Source: Prostheceraeus crozeri (Eukaryota > Platyhelminthes > Polycladida > Euryleptidae). From it: a stretch of 64,000 nt of DNA. The notes beneath the pieces were generated by a model. That model was not told the origin of the DNA, did not search any database, and worked only from the letters and a program-made list of their open reading frames with translations. Of the stretch, positions 35,403-48,661 are shown one piece after another (position 1 is the first letter of the stretch; each line of letters opens with the position of its first letter). The stretch is taken from assembly GCA_907163375.1 (NCBI GenBank), contig CAJQUW010014798.1, forward strand, positions 248,001-312,000, given 5' to 3'. The translations under genes and the position numbers were made by a program.

Positions 35403-37306
35403 CTAAATATCAAATAATCCTATTTTCAAGTTGTTTTGAAATCTCACTGGTTCAGTATTGAGAATTGAATTGAATTTTCATGGGTTCATTGGAACCCAGC
35501 AGTGCTTTCCGTGTGTGATATATTTTGGTCATTCTTGGTTATTGTTTTAGTTTCTAGCATTCAGCCATTTCAGCTCGTCAGATCAGCGCTTATTCTAATC
35601 TGCAATGAATCGGTTCAATATCTATTCAGCAGGAATTACATTTTTCAATATTTGTTGCAGCAACAATATGGGTTTTTTGACGCTTTCATTATCCTGCAAA
35701 TTTGTCAAACTACTGTCTGCGAGGAATGTCGCACTTCTGCCTGCTGTTAGAGATTTCTGCCCTAAGAGTGCAATCATAATCATAATAGTGACATCTCATT
35801 TTGAGTTGTTAAATGAATGCTGGATCATCACGTTATATTAAGTGTACCAAGCCCGGAAGTACATAGATCTACATTAACAAATGGAATGTTTAACGCTCCG
35901 TAACTTGCAAGACGACTGGAATCACAACTTAAGAATTCTCGTTTTCTGATGTTGAGTGACAGTCTACATAATAAAATTAATAAGAGACTCGTGCGCGAAA
36001 TTGCGGAGAAAATGTCCGTAGGTCTCGAACTAACATGTCAAATGAAAACTACCTTGTTCTTTTGAAAAATGAAAATGCATTCATTCCCATGTACAGCATT
36101 ATAACAAAACTGCAGGAAATTTGCAATAAGATAATCTAGCCAAAAATTGAAAAATATATAACAAAGAATGAACGAAAACGCTCGATGATGTTTTTTGTTT
36201 ATTCATAAAAGCTTTTCATTAGAAGGAAAAATGCAACTTACCCCAAACTTTCCCCTAAAGAATTTAATCCACGATTACTGTGATATCGGTCAAATAAATG
36301 GACAAACTTAAGTGCAACCAAAACTTTCCCTACGAGTCCGTCAGTGTCAGTCATGAATTGCAATTTAACAAAAAATGCCTCGCCTTGTGCTCGTATGACG
36401 ACAATAATAAGCGCAAATTGATGAAAAACCATGAAAACAATTCACTCATGTCAGTGGGAGAGGATCAGGGAATCGAGCGGATTAAAGCGAATTCCATTCA
36501 CTCCATAAATTAGACATTGAACCATTTCATATCATGCTTAGAAGCAAATTCAAAACGTTTTGCCAGAAAATCAAAGCAATTATCTCAACACGTTTTTTCA
36601 GAAATCCTAAAGCACAGATTAAAAGCTCAAAAGTATTCAAATACATTAATTCATGCGTGAATCTCAGCAACATTTGTCCAACGATTCCAAGAAATGGTTT
36701 CACAACCAATTGAAATTAACGATAAATCAAGACGTTTCTTTTGCGTTCGCAGTGAATTTTCTTAATTACCAATGTATTATCATCATCACCTGCATTGATT
36801 GAATTATATTGAGAATCAGGACTATCGGAATCAGGTTCAATGTCATTAAACTCGATTCGTTAAGGAGAAAAGCTTTAGGGCCTATCATATTTGAGAAGTA
36901 GACTATACATAATTTTATTGTTGGATGGATCCTATTAGCCTGATGATAGGCCTAATAGCAAAAAAACAAATTATATTCAGACGAGCGCTTTCTGATGGTC
37001 GCCGACCACCACAATCATGCCTCGTGGTAGCCTCGCAATGCGGTCTCTCCAACAATCAAATATTGAAAGACCCTCACTTTTCTAAGAAATATACAGAAAG
37101 TTAAAATACCAATAATATCCTAAGAAAGTAAAAAATACTTTCATAATAAAATTCAGAATACTAACACTTAAACAAGTATGAGAGCACAATTCAAATGCAA
37201 AGTCAAAAGCACTTGCTGTATACCTGCTCTGCACTAGAAAGTGTGCTTTTACACGAGAAGTCCTAAGATTATCTCAATATAGGTAGATTGCAGAACAAGA
37301 ACTCAC

Positions 37307-37437
37307 CCGTCCAGCGATCTGCTGTTGAATGGTAACACCTTGAGGAGTCTGTGAGGTGAAGATATGAGTTGGTTGTTGACCGGCGACTTGCTGAGCCTGG
37401 CCTTGTGTAGTTATCATGTGATATGTCTGTTGACGGG
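37307..37437 (-). CDS. MED15: MED15 exon, Gln-rich linker
   Basis: The acceptor CTTCCAG ends at 37438 and the donor GTGAGT starts at 37306. Two entering bases pair with the G left by the upstream exon to make Ala, and the exon ends in phase 0. The peptide reads ARQQTYHMITTQGQAQQVAG, then QQPTHIFTSQTPQ and VTIQQQIAGR. This is the expected Gln-rich middle of MED15, without a fold. Confidence comes from splice sites, phase and composition. Confidence 0.8.
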
Positions 37438-37975
37438 CTGGAAGATAAGAGGGATAGAATAAATAATGATTGAAAAATACAATAAACAATTGTAGATATA
37501 CAATTTACAACGACTGGATTGAATAAATGCGTGATCAATTGGCAATGCTAAAGATGCGCCACTGACAAGACTCGTTGACTTGCTAAAACGCATCGCTTTT
37601 TTATCATGCAGGAAGTTTTCTTGAAAAAGGCGATTTTTGTTTATGAGCTCATGGCCTAATTTGAATATTATCGCAGTGAAAACGAACTATCCCGTTATAC
37701 ATGGGATTTATCAAGATAACACGCATGAAATGAATATATTTGATCTTACTAGTTACTTACACGCTGCTCACATACAAAAATAGTAGGCATTGCGCCACAC
37801 AATATCATCATATGGGTACGTCGCAATGACGTGTTGTCTTCGGATGTATCAGCAATACAAATATTGAGCGCAAAAATATTAGCTTCCATACCTAGATTCA
37901 CAACAAAAGCTTCCTTATTCATAAAATGGTGTGGAAGCATAGGACGGAAAGACTTTATACTGGTAATAAACATAG

Positions 37976-38161
37976 CAATTAGCAAGTTAGTGAAATTTCG
38001 ATGGTCATATGTTAAATATCACTTTAAAGACACTACTGGCAAATCCCGTAAGTTAGTGCGCCTGCAATAATTAAAAAATGCTGCTTTTTGCGATTTGCCA
38101 GTAGCGTGTTTAAAGTGATATTTAATGAATGCCCGTCGAAATTTCACTAACTTGATAATTG
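37976..38161. repeat. Hairpin MITE with ~75-bp arms
   Basis: The left arm from CAATTAGCAAGTTAGTGAAA and the right arm from its inverted counterpart share TTAAATATCACTTTAAA and CTACTGGCAAATC. The loop is about 35 bp. It directly abuts the dispersed repeat at 38161, so it may be part of the same family or an insertion at its edge. Confidence 0.75.
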
Positions 38162-38312
38162 TAAATCTCAAATTGACACGGGCATGGCTGCAACTTTAAA
38201 TAGGGAGTTGTGTTGATGTTGAGAGATGTAAATTAGGCCTGCTGATGATTCCTGATATTAGATGAAATGGTAGCTATTCAGATCTGTTTCCATTTTTCAA
38301 CTGAGGAACCAC
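38161..38312. repeat. Dispersed repeat, copy 2 (see 35238-35402)
   Basis: It is the same-direction partner of 35238-35402, about 80% alike by eye over 150 bp. It follows the hairpin MITE with no gap, whereas copy 1 has no hairpin before it. Confidence 0.7.
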
Positions 38313-38781
38313 TTCGCCGAAGTCGACAAGACAAAGAATCTGCAATATGTTATGTTGTCTGACCAATACCGAATATGTCAGCCTCAAATTCGTTTACAAT
38401 CAGCCGCGATCCCCTGTCTCAAAATGATTTCAATGATTGACTTTTTCTCGAAATGACTTCTATCTCAAAATGATCTCAAGTCAATGATTTCGCATGAGAA
38501 TATTATTCAAGAGTTCCTTCAGAAAAACTTCAAATGAGAACCCTCGTGATGCAACGAAATACTCGTATCATCTTCATTTCAGAGATAATATTACCAATTA
38601 TGTGCTTAGAACCGGCATATCATGTTTGTTCATGTGACTCCATAAATTGTCAGTGGATTCAGATAACACTTCTCCCACTGAGAACCTTGCATAAAAAGAA
38701 GTAAGCTAGTTGCAAAACTAATCTGATGAATCTAGCTAATTGCTATACATGCACATTAATTTCTTTCTCGAAAAGCATGTC

Positions 38782-39495
38782 CAGTGGTGGGCAACCAAGT
38801 TGGGATAGCGGGTCACCAATTTTAAAAAGCAGCATTATATGCTTTATTTTCTTTTGCTCCGTACTTTTAAGTGCACACATGGGCTGCTGTACCGTACGTG
38901 CATAGTGGTCGTATAACATAACTTTTTACATGTAAATGCATGCAGCAGTATTGTACGCAACTAGATGTAATTTGTTTAATATTAAGGAATGATTATTTAC
39001 TTTCTACAATTCATGCGAGTGCTGAGGAGCAAACAGGCGTTTAAAAAAAACGAAAAGCTTTCTTTTGTGTAAATAAACGGTAATTTTGACTTTTTTTTGG
39101 ATGTGACTGACATTACCTCATTACCGTAGAGAAACAAATCAGGCAGGGCAATAAACATCGAGGCTGCATATATATACGCAGCATATACTATGACCATTTA
39201 GCGCTTGTGCGAGAAGAGATTCATTATGAAAGGAGCATGGTTGGATAATTCGAATGTAGATTTCTGTTTGTTTGTGCCATCACATTGCTCACTTAGTTGT
39301 AAATTAATGGTTTTACAAATTCTAAAGAGGATCCTTCACCCTTAGATGCACCTCACAAAGGTCGAAATCGGAGTGAATCATTTTCACATCATTGATTCAA
39401 ATAATGTCCGTGGGCCACTTGAGATATGAGAAGCGGTGGCGGGCCACCCAACATGTCCCGGTGGGCCACCAAGTGGCCCGCGTTGCCCACTACTG
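38782..39495. mobile_element. Non-autonomous hAT-like element, 714 bp
   Basis: The ends CAGTGGTGGGCAAC and CAGTAGTGGGCAAC (inverted) are of hAT type. The right end continues in a GC-rich segment with repeated GGGCCACC and GGCCCG blocks (39395-39480). The flanking octamers AGCATGTC and AGCACGAG agree at only five of eight positions, so the target duplication is weak. There is no transposase frame. Plus-strand frames across the right end are shadows. Confidence 0.65.
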
Positions 39496-41297
39496 AGCAC
39501 GAGAAAACAATCGATCACTTTCCGTAACTTCTTATTGACGATTCTTGAAACCACCGCTTCATCGCATAGCAGCTTCAGTCAACGACTGGTAGCGGTCGTA
39601 GGAAGGTTATTGTTAATTCATTCTCATTGGGAAGATCACCATGACGTCATCAGGAACTTTTGCATCGCTTTTGCGCTTTGGCGATTCGGTTTGAGCGACT
39701 TTGAGTGAACTGATTTAAGCAGATGGAGTTCAACCTTCGATTATACACAATAAGATAGACATCGAAAAGCCAGCACAGCAGTACATCTTTACTTTGAGTT
39801 ACAAATTTCAACAATGTACAGTTTCCTCAACAAACTAACAAGCTGCTTACTTCAAATAATAGCTGACAAGATCAAATTAATTATCAAAAATAGGACATGC
39901 TTTATTTTGCGAGCATGAATCCCCTACCATTAGGTATGTATGACTTTACACTTCTAGGGCATTGTAGGCAAGATCACAGATAAGTTCATCACAAACATGG
40001 TAGATCTCGGGTATTCTACTTGAAAAAAAGTCAAAAAGCTATCAATATGATTTCGCTGCTCTTATGTAATCAACTAGTCAGAAAGATCACATTCAGTCTA
40101 CATGGACTTCAAAAAGTCAGTCTGATAGCATCTGATTATTTTTACTGCTAGTATTAGTACTGTGAAGTTTTGATCAACCGGTTAAAGCAAGCAATCAAGC
40201 TTATCTGGTTGCTTCAATTAAATATTACTTTCCACATTTCAGCAAGGTTGCTAAGACAAATTTTGCAATACGCAGAAGTTATGTAAGCGAAAAATTGTAT
40301 CATACTCGTAAATGCGCGGTAACTAAGCAGTCAATAGGCAGGTATTACTGCTATATTCACAGAATTAAATATATTGTTTATCTGCTTCGAAGCGCGCGGG
40401 TGAATCTAATTCTGTGGCCCTTATTAATGCACCACTTTTACATTTGGATTTAATTATCGATTCGCCTTGCGATCATTTTCCTCAGTCAACTCAATTCCCG
40501 TATCCTTCTTCGTTCCAATAGCTAGGAATAAAGAGTACGATGATCCGAGATTCTTGGTACACTAATTCAAATTCAAGAGATAAAAATATTCATTAATGAA
40601 TAATTCACAAGCCGACATTCTCGATCAACGATTTCGCAATAAATAAAAAATTCATGAAAGGAACTGCTATGCTATTTACTATGTTTGACTGCGTTGTTAT
40701 TAGTTTTGTCCTATTTTACAACTTGAATTCCTTTAATGTCTGGGAATCGAAATCGTTCACTTGTTTCCTAGGATTCGGATTAATTGAACCAAGTCTAGAC
40801 AACATTTGATTTCCTTGTCCAGACTTATTATGCGCAATAGTCATTTCGAAATATTATATTTAAACTAACAAAAATCTGATAAAGGATTTAATAACAAAAG
40901 TAGAGCTCATGAAAACACGCTGGTTCGTCTAATGCAGAATTTCGAAAGTAAGAATGGATTGACAACACTATGTTTCAATGTCTGTCCAAACTGCGTCCTC
41001 AGACGAGAATGACAGCGGACGATAAAAGAAATTCATCATGTAAAATCAGTGACACTGACAAGTAGATGGCTAATGAGATCGATTCAGACGGTCTGAAGAA
41101 AATTCATCCGTTTCAGATGGAAGAAAGACAATGATGAATAACAGGAACGGCAACACATTTTAAAAACACGGCCAATTAATATACAAAATGTTCATACAAG
41201 ATATGCAGATGAATATCAAAAAATCACATGAAAATAATGTACAAAAATAACTGAGGCTAGGAAAGAAAAGAGAAAAAATAATCAGATATGTTGACAA

Positions 41298-41510
41298 AGG
41301 CACGGTACATGCAGTTCGCAACGATTGAGACAAGGCAGTTACATTGAGTGCCAAGTCTCTAGCTTCTCGGCAAAGGATTTCAGCAGATGACCAATCGATG
41401 CGGTGGACTTCTTCGAAGGCATGTCCTGACAAGGCTGATTTGTCCGGCTGGATTAAGCGCAAGGCCGATTTATGCTGCTTCAAGCGGGTTTCTGATTTAA
41501 CTCTCGTTCA
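41298..41510 (-). mobile_element. Penelope-like element remnant (GIY-YIG endonuclease end)
   Basis: The minus-strand peptide includes TRLKQHKSALRLIQPDKSAL, then SGHAFEEVHRIDWSSAEIL and CRE. The pattern K-x-H-...-K-S-A-L-x-x-H-A-x-x-x-x-H-x-I-D-W is that of the C-terminal GIY-YIG endonuclease of Penelope-like retroelements. Only this piece is visible, so it is an old truncated copy. It matters for the hammerhead-bearing SINE at 60085-60290, because animal hammerhead retroelements are thought to use Penelope machinery. Confidence 0.5.
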
Positions 41511-42076
41511 TTTGCAAATTAGCTCCATATTCAAATTGACAGTATCTTTCATGCAGTTATACACTAGAAAGTTTGGAATTATAAGTACGAGTAAGTTCGC
41601 CTATTTTATGCAAACACGCCGTGTATTCAGCTTTGAATGAATAGATCATTTTTCTGCTAGCTGTCCTTCATGCGTCAGCCAGGAAAGTGATCTGTATGAG
41701 TCAGATGAGAATATTGAGAGAATATCAAAATAAAAATAAAAGCGCAAAATCAGTGCAACTGCTTTGATCATTCAAGCTTTGCCGATCACAATTTCCGACA
41801 CTTCGTCGCCTAGAAACTTCATACCGGTACTTCATCTTGAGAATGATATGAATCTTAGCGTGATGAAATGCCGATCAAACCTTTGTTCATTTATTAATAA
41901 CAGCAGCTACAGCAATAAGCCAATTACAGCCGTCGATAAAAGAATGAAAAGAAAGAAAGAAAGAAAAGGTATAAAACACAAGTTCTAAAGTTCAGGTCAT
42001 TCGACAAGGCAGAATACGCTTAAAGGAAGCGGCGCTACTCACAAAGAGGTCTTCATTACACATACAATTTGCTAAA

Positions 42077-42725
42077 TCACAATATCTTGGTATGAAGTCT
42101 TTCATGCGCAAAAACAATCTGCCCTTTTTCTGTGGAGCAAATAACACAATATGTCTTGTGCGCCTCATTGGAATGTTCTAAAATATAGATGAAACGAGAT
42201 ACCAACAATTTTCTGGAAAGCAACATATCCGTAATTTTGTGTCCCGTTACTAGAGAGGCCAAATCTAATTTTGTACACGAACTTTCATAATTGTCTGAAC
42301 AGTAATACATATTACTCACGAACCAACGGTGTTTCACAAATCGCTTTTGAACACCTTCCAGCTTACTGGCAAAACATCTGAAGTCAGTAAACCAAACTGA
42401 TGAACAATAATCAATGTGAGGACGAATATGCACATTGAATAAGACTTTAAGGACATGTACATCAGTTCAGGATTTCATGATTCTTTTGACAAATCCTAAC
42501 ATCCGATATGCTCTCTCTACAATCATATTTGTATGAGCATTAAATGACAAATTAGAGGAAAAAATCCCTCCACGATCTTTTAACTCCTTAACATGACGCA
42601 GAAAATTATTGCTGAGCACATAATCAAAACTGATATGGCGGCTACGTTTCAATGAAAAATCCATGAAGTAACACTTTCGTAATGATTTTAAGTGTTTGGC
42701 ATTTCCTGGAGTAATGGTGTGTTTT
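42077..42725 (-). mobile_element. Jockey-like LINE remnant, 3' part of ORF2
   Basis: One minus-strand frame runs from about 42725 to 42077 with a single stop at 42467-42469. It reads FMDFSLKRSRHISFDYVLSN, then VKELKDRGGIFSSNLSFNAH, YRMLGFVKRIMK and VHIRPHIDYCSSVWF with KLEGVQKRF. These are the standard landmarks of the C-terminal thumb and tail of Jockey/CR1-type reverse transcriptases (D-L-G-V, L-x-F-x-x-H, R-x-L-G-F, R-x-x-x-x-Y-C-x-x-x-W, L-E-x-x-Q-x-R-F). The catalytic part is missing, as usual for 5'-truncated insertions. Confidence 0.8.
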
Positions 42726-43952
42726 TTGTAAAATGAATTGCGTGATCGCTTTAACTAGGAAAATAAAAACCACTAGGGTTGTCTGACGTTTCGAATATCT
42801 TTTACGAGGACGAATTACACAATGGCCAACATTGCCTTATATATCGAACTTGGAACAAGTCAAAATTTGAAAAAAGGTACAAATTATACAGAAGTGTGAA
42901 GATTATAGTGAAAATGCATACAAGTCAAAATTATGTTGGGAAATCATGGATAGAAAAAATGTTCAGACAAGATATCTGATGCTGGCTACATCATGTAATG
43001 AAAATAGAAACCTGATGGGAATTTATCCCTACTGGTATCAAAATTTCCAAACTGAAATCTACTATAGACTGAAAAAATGCATGAAAATGATGTTTAAAAC
43101 GTAATTAAATTTATCTAAAATATGACAGACTAGACATGTTATCCTTTGCAACTCTGCTTCAAGTAACAGACCCTTTTGTCAACTAGAATAAAAAAAAAGA
43201 ATCCCGGGTCACGAACTAATATTATTGCGAAAATGTGACTTCATGTCATGAGTGAATGTGGTTTCTATTTTCGTTTCTGTAGACTTTCAAGGAGAGAGAA
43301 TTTCCCAAATTTCCTTCAATTTCAGGACTGCATCGTGTTGTCTTGCACCGTTCTATTCTGAGAGATGTACATTCAGGTAATGAGCAACAAGCAAACACGT
43401 GTTAAAGAAGTTCATAGCATATCCGATCTAAAAAGATGTCCTCTAATCCCTGAGGATATAATTCTACACATCTTGACAGATAACTGCATTAGGCATGACA
43501 TAATAAATTTTGCAGGTGAGAATGACTCAAGTTAATGAGAATCGATGAATTTCCAGAATAATAGTGGATGAGTGCTAAAATGAGAGCGAGATTATTATGC
43601 TTTATGGATAGTTAATATTAAGTGAACACTATTTTCTGGAATTTAGGAGAAGAATATACAGGCTTTCCCGGGCAAATTCAATTCTATGTCATTCAACCTC
43701 AAGATAAGGCATGCAATTTCAAAGAGACGTCACAGATTTTAATGTTAGATTGCACATGCTCATGATAAGTTATACAGCATCGTGGTAGCGCATGCGAATT
43801 AGTGAGTAGGAAGACAAGTTCAATTATCAATTATTCCATAGAAAATTGATGTTATCGAAATTGGTTGCATTAACTTGAACTTGAATACCTTAGCACGAAC
43901 TGGTAGTGTGCTTTGAAAAAGTGAGGATCTTTGACCAGAGTCATCTGATTGT

Positions 43953-44343
43953 AGGGATGACATGTCCTGATGATGTTAAGTTATTAACCAAAAATCTCTT
44001 CAAAATAAAAGTCGGAATTTCTACGCATTGTCAAATATAAATAATTATAGGTGGTAAGAAACTTTAATACTGAACATCCTCCTCTTTCAGACACGCAACA
44101 TCCTTGTTTTACAATATTTGGTAGAATTGTTATTACTATCATTTTGCTCTTATACATTGCATCACCATTTCAGACTATGACATTCAACTTCATTTGTACA
44201 TATTTTATCATCGATCATATCATCTTGTCATTTGGTAACGTTATCCTGTTTTGGAAATAAAACGTTTTGAATTTTAAGGCAAAGCGTCTATTTTTGTGCG
44301 CCAAAAAAGATGTTTTTCCTTAACATCAGGACATGGAATCCCT
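43953..44343. repeat. Candidate MITE with ~24-bp inverted ends
   Basis: The ends share CATGTCCTGATG and TTAAG in inverted orientation, with a 3-base gap in one arm, and are preceded by a GGGAT-like block on each side. There are no coding features. No target duplication was recognised. Confidence 0.5.
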
Positions 44344-45229
44344 TCAATGAAATGATAGTATTCCTTTGCATTGAAGCTCAGATGACGAGATTGAAAGTGG
44401 TTCCGCTATCTATGGTCTTTGAAATACATGACTTGTCTTGAACTAGGTCAGGAAGACCTGTATTTTGCAACGAGAAATGTAGAGTGCAGAATGTTGTTGA
44501 ATTGCCGTTCGTCAGTAGTTTAACGACATTTGAATAGCACATGAACTTGCACTGCATGCGAATTTTCAAAATGAGATGCAATGGGGTGCATCGAAGTTTC
44601 TCAATCACTAACCGGATTTTAATCAGGAATGGCTTAGTGATGTGTGGTCATCGGTAAACCGCGGCTAAGCAATTACTGCTTATCATGGCTAATTTTTTGC
44701 GAGTAACATTCATCAGACCACATTATGTAAGTGTAAGCTATAAGACAGCTATAATTATTATTAGTAGCCTCTATCGTAATAGAAGCGCTTCTTAATTGAA
44801 AGAAAGATAAAAAATATGTAACTTAATCACATAATGCACCATAAGCCAATTGGTCATGAGTCTATAAGATGCGTATTTGTAGTCTACAATTACGATAAAC
44901 TACAGTAACCATGAAATTTACCAAAATAAATCTTTGTATGAACGAATGATTGATAAGGCCGGATCGGTGAAATTTTTTTCAAAGTTCGTCAAAAGATCTT
45001 GTTTAACATCCATCTTATAAAACAAAGAACAATTCAATGATTTCGAAATCTTTTTTCACGAAAGCAAAAATAATAAGGGAAGGTAGTACAAACTATCCCA
45101 CGTCATTTTGTCAAAAAATGAAATTTGTCATATGAGATGTAACCCAATACGATAACCAGCAGATAATTGATTTAGGGAACTGATTCCACGAGTCTTGACG
45201 TTCATCCGATGAACAGTAACATTTCTCTG

Positions 45230-45375
45230 CGGTTAAAAATATACATCGTCGGTTACGGTTGAAAATCAGACAGTTGCGGTTGTTTACGGCTAAACATTCC
45301 ATGGCTGCGGTTTGTCATGATTAAAGATCTCCCGTTTGGTTTTCTACACAGTCGGTTACGGTTGAGAATTTGACA
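45230..45375. repeat. Degenerate (C/T)GGTTACGGTTGA repeats
   Basis: GTCGGTTACGGTTGA occurs exactly at 45250-45264 and 45351-45365, with decayed relatives (GTTGCGGTTGTTTACGGC; GGCTGCGGTTTG) between. It looks like a short degenerate tandem array. Its pattern does not match the animal telomere repeat TTAGGG. Confidence 0.5.
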
Positions 45376-46789
45376 ACATGCGTTACCACGTTTGGCGATA
45401 AATAGTGGAATGAGTGAGTGAACATCACCGGGCAGGTACCAGTAAAGTTGACACATATGCAGCTCCATGCTATATCACGCACCTTAAGTGCGAGTAACGT
45501 ATTTATCCAATTACAACCCGCGGATCTAATAGGGGAGAGCGGGTGTCATGGGCCACCTCCCTGCAAGCAATAATTTCCTTGAAAATCAATTTTCGATTAT
45601 ATGAGAACGAAAACATTGTACATGTATATGAGAAAGCATACGTATGGTGTTTCTGAATACACGTTATTTATTTTTTATTTTTTAATCCCAAATTAGGTTT
45701 TTACGGAAGTTTGAGCGCTGCTTCTGAAAATGTGCTTTTTATTACTGAGCAAGTCATGCTGGAGCACCAATTGATATTTTTTGCTGTGGAGATATAGTGT
45801 GACTAATCATATTCGGGAAAACAAAAACAGTTGGCTGAAATATATTACACATCTTCTAGTAACAACTGATTTTGTGAGCATACTTATGGTGTAGTGTTAA
45901 GAGCCATCGAAAGTGTTGTGTAATTGTCCACCCCTCACAGAAATACCTTATAGCCGTCATAAAAATTGATCTCAAGCTGTGATATTGTCAATCAATAATG
46001 GTCAATGTCAATAGTTTATACACCTTTTCCAGATCATGCACGAAGCAAAGATAAAATGTAGCTCGAGTTGGAATTATTAACTAAGAATTGATACATGAGA
46101 TTGCCTTGAATATGCTCAAAGCAATAAAAGTAAATGCTACATACATGCAGATCCTTTGAAAAGGAAATACACTAAGTCTTAGTTCCTTCAATAATATCAT
46201 GCATAACGTGTGATTATTCATTTATTATAGATTTACCTATTATTCTACCAAAATTGTTATACATTATACCTGTATATTTCAACTTTTATGCTAGATCCCA
46301 CAAGAAGCAAAAATGATCCAGATGTATTAATGAAAATGAAATGCATGGTTGATGTCATCACCTGCAATACAGGATGGAGGAAGAGTCAAGTTCATCTTTA
46401 AAGTCGACTTGATTGCTATCTTTTGTGAGTGGGTTTCCGGAACAGGCAGTTCATTCTCTGCGGTCAGCTTCTTGAACCCATCTTTCCAGAACTTGAAATT
46501 CATCTTCCCCAAGTTTTCAATTTTTCCTTCACCCTTTCACCGCTGCCTTCATCTTTAGTCGAAAGGGTTGAGATCCAAAGAATGCGTTCATGCAGAAGTC
46601 AACCCAAATTAAGAAATTTCCTTTTCAATTTTCCAGCGTTGGAAAGATGTGCGAGATTGCTTGCAAGGAGGTGAAATGGTTGATCCATAGAAGTGGATTA
46701 GTCGTCATAAAACTTCAGGTACATGCTGCCGAAGATATTTCCTATTCAGTAAACAAACTTTATGCAAATCAGACGAATTTTAGATGATA

Positions 46790-47245
46790 ACTTGAAGTAT
46801 AGTGATTTCAGCAACTTGATCTGACTTCGTCTGTTCGACGCGTTATTTTTGCTTGCGCATGCAATGTTTTCTCTCCATCTTCGCCTGATTGGCTGCCATC
46901 TCATATTCCGCGACCCCTAGTCCAGCACAATGAAAGTATTGGTGCAAGGGAAACGGCCTTGGTAAGGGATGTTCCTTACACTAGCTGTGAAATGAATATG
47001 TCGACCTCAAGTGTCATCTGCTCAGAATGGGTCGAACAGACGAAGTTAGATCAAGCTGTAGACATCATCACACTTCAAGTCATCGTCTCCTATTCAAAAA
47101 GCACGCTTCCGATTTCCATAATTTGCTGCATGTGGATAGAAAATACCCTCATCTGTACCTGAAGTTTTGCGACGATAGATGCATTTTTACGGATTTTAGA
47201 CAAATTTCAAACGTGGAGATAACCCACAAGCACCGCAGGGGCAAG
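46790..47245. repeat. Foldback element family, copy 1
   Basis: A left inverted arm (46790-46852), containing GATCTGACTTCGTCTGTTCG, faces a long right arm (47026-47245). The right arm reads GTCGAACAGACGAAGTTAGA, then CACTTCAAGTCATCGTCTCC and so on to AAACGTGGAGATAACCC. A spacer of about 170 bp separates them. The same arms recur at 49440-49940. The open frames over the right arm on the plus strand have no recognisable product. Confidence 0.7.
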
Positions 47246-47463
47246 TAAAGTCACAGCACTGGATTAAATTGTGTCGCACTGTGAATGAAAATATTGGAAT
47301 CAATTTGTTCAGTAAGCGAAATGAAGCGACACTGTTTTGATTCACTCGTCAATCTGGAATATCTTGCGTTCGCATCAAATTTTGAGAACGAGTCTCTTGA
47401 ATATTCATTTCTTACTTGCCAGTACAATAATCAACACGCCCCGCTCCAACATTCTCATTACTT

Positions 47464-47690
47464 TTGTCTTCAATTGAGGCGATCGACGTCTCCTATAATG
47501 GGAAAGGAACCTCAACAACATTGTTCGCCTCTGAATTTATGGCAAATTCAATTCCAAGTGTACAGCAGGCGAGCCATCTGGCAAGTCGAGGTGCTAACGC
47601 ACATGGGGCGGTTCATACGCGTCACACATGGCCGTTTCTCATACCCAAAGGCGCCGGTGATCACTTTATCGGTAGACTGTGATACCGGCT
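47464..47690 (+). other. Unexplained GC-richer block with overlapping open frames
   Basis: Two plus-strand frames (47285-47722 and 47464-47682) and part of the minus strand are open over this block, which is more GC-rich than its surroundings. The 47464 frame reads AIDVSYNGKGTSTTLFASEF, which has the look of real protein. I cannot assign a family, and no paired splice sites were identified. It may be a fragment of an unknown transposon or an old exon. Confidence 0.25.
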
Positions 47691-48296
47691 GTGGATTCTC
47701 CCTTAAGTACTTGAGACTTTGAAGAAAATTTATAACTAAAACAAAAGGGAATTCAGATGAAATATTGGCGCCTTCGATCTACAGAGAAATATGGCGAAAA
47801 CGTACTATCAATGCGTTGACTGGCAGTGTAACAAAACTGAAGAGAGAAAATGAGAGGACTATGTTGTAGCCAACGGATCGTCAAAAATAACTTGCATTGC
47901 AATAAGTTGATAACTGTTGTCGAAAGATAGCAATCAACTGATCGCTATTATCGAAAAAAAACAACAACTAATTTATCATTGAAGTCAGATATTTGCATTT
48001 ATTATTGAATGTCAATCATTTATCACTAATGCAGGTAACGGAATTGTATACTGCACAAGCCCCTGAATGGAAGAAAAAAAATTGGAGCCGAAGTCTTCGA
48101 AAAAATTTGAAGGCCCCGCGATCTATCATATACATTTAACTTTTTCCGAAAGAAAAATGCCCTATTACAGGAGCAGTCGCACATCCCCAGGTGAACAGAC
48201 TTGAACCTTCTGCACTAAGTGTGACATTTAACCAACTATTGTCGTACCACCCAGAAGTAGCGGTTAAACAGCTAAAAAAAAACTCCCTGTTCCGTT

Positions 48297-48661
48297 AAGG
48301 GTCGTTCAAGTATTACGCAGTCGCCAAGGGTGACAGGGGGCGTTGTCGAAATGATTGAGGGGCGGGGGGGTTGAAGGCACTTATTACGCAATCTTTCGAA
48401 GAAAAATGATTATTTGTTCATTGTTAACAGTATAACATATAGGTCCAATGCTTTGATTATTGCTTTAGTCCATTGCTAGTTTTCCCGAAGCTATTTTAGA
48501 CATTTCATTTTCGATTTTCATCAAAAATCGATCTTTTATGGAGGGAGGGGTTCGGACCGGCGACTACGTAATCGGTATCGTTTATGGTAAAGGTCAAATG
48601 GCGATTACGGGGGATCAAAATTTCGAAAAGAGTGATTATGAAATTCTTGAACGACTCTTTC
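48297..48661. repeat. MITE-like element next to a MED15 exon
   Basis: The inverted ends share AGGGTCGTTCAAG and AGAGTCGTTCAAG, and the inner parts share a (CGTA)GTCGCC block and G-rich runs. It is about 365 bp with no coding capacity. It ends 63 bp from the donor of the exon at 48725. Similar TTCAAG-ATTACG-TA ends occur in several invertebrate MITE families, but no superfamily is assigned. Confidence 0.6.

Larger units (their letters stand above)
19160..37306 (-). other. MED15 intron, 18.1 kb, carrying many mobile elements
   Basis: It holds, left to right, a MITE pair near 19.4 and 19.9 kb, a SINE and LINE remnant near 24.5-25.0 kb, the BEN element, two long inverted-repeat elements, a hAT MITE and a second SINE. 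Stretches with nothing recognised are 20021-24475 (except short palindromes), 28753-30870, 31646-33563, 33888-35024 and 35403-37306. An AT-rich segment at 33105-33190 has several copies of ATTTGAGGAATTT. Confidence 0.6.
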
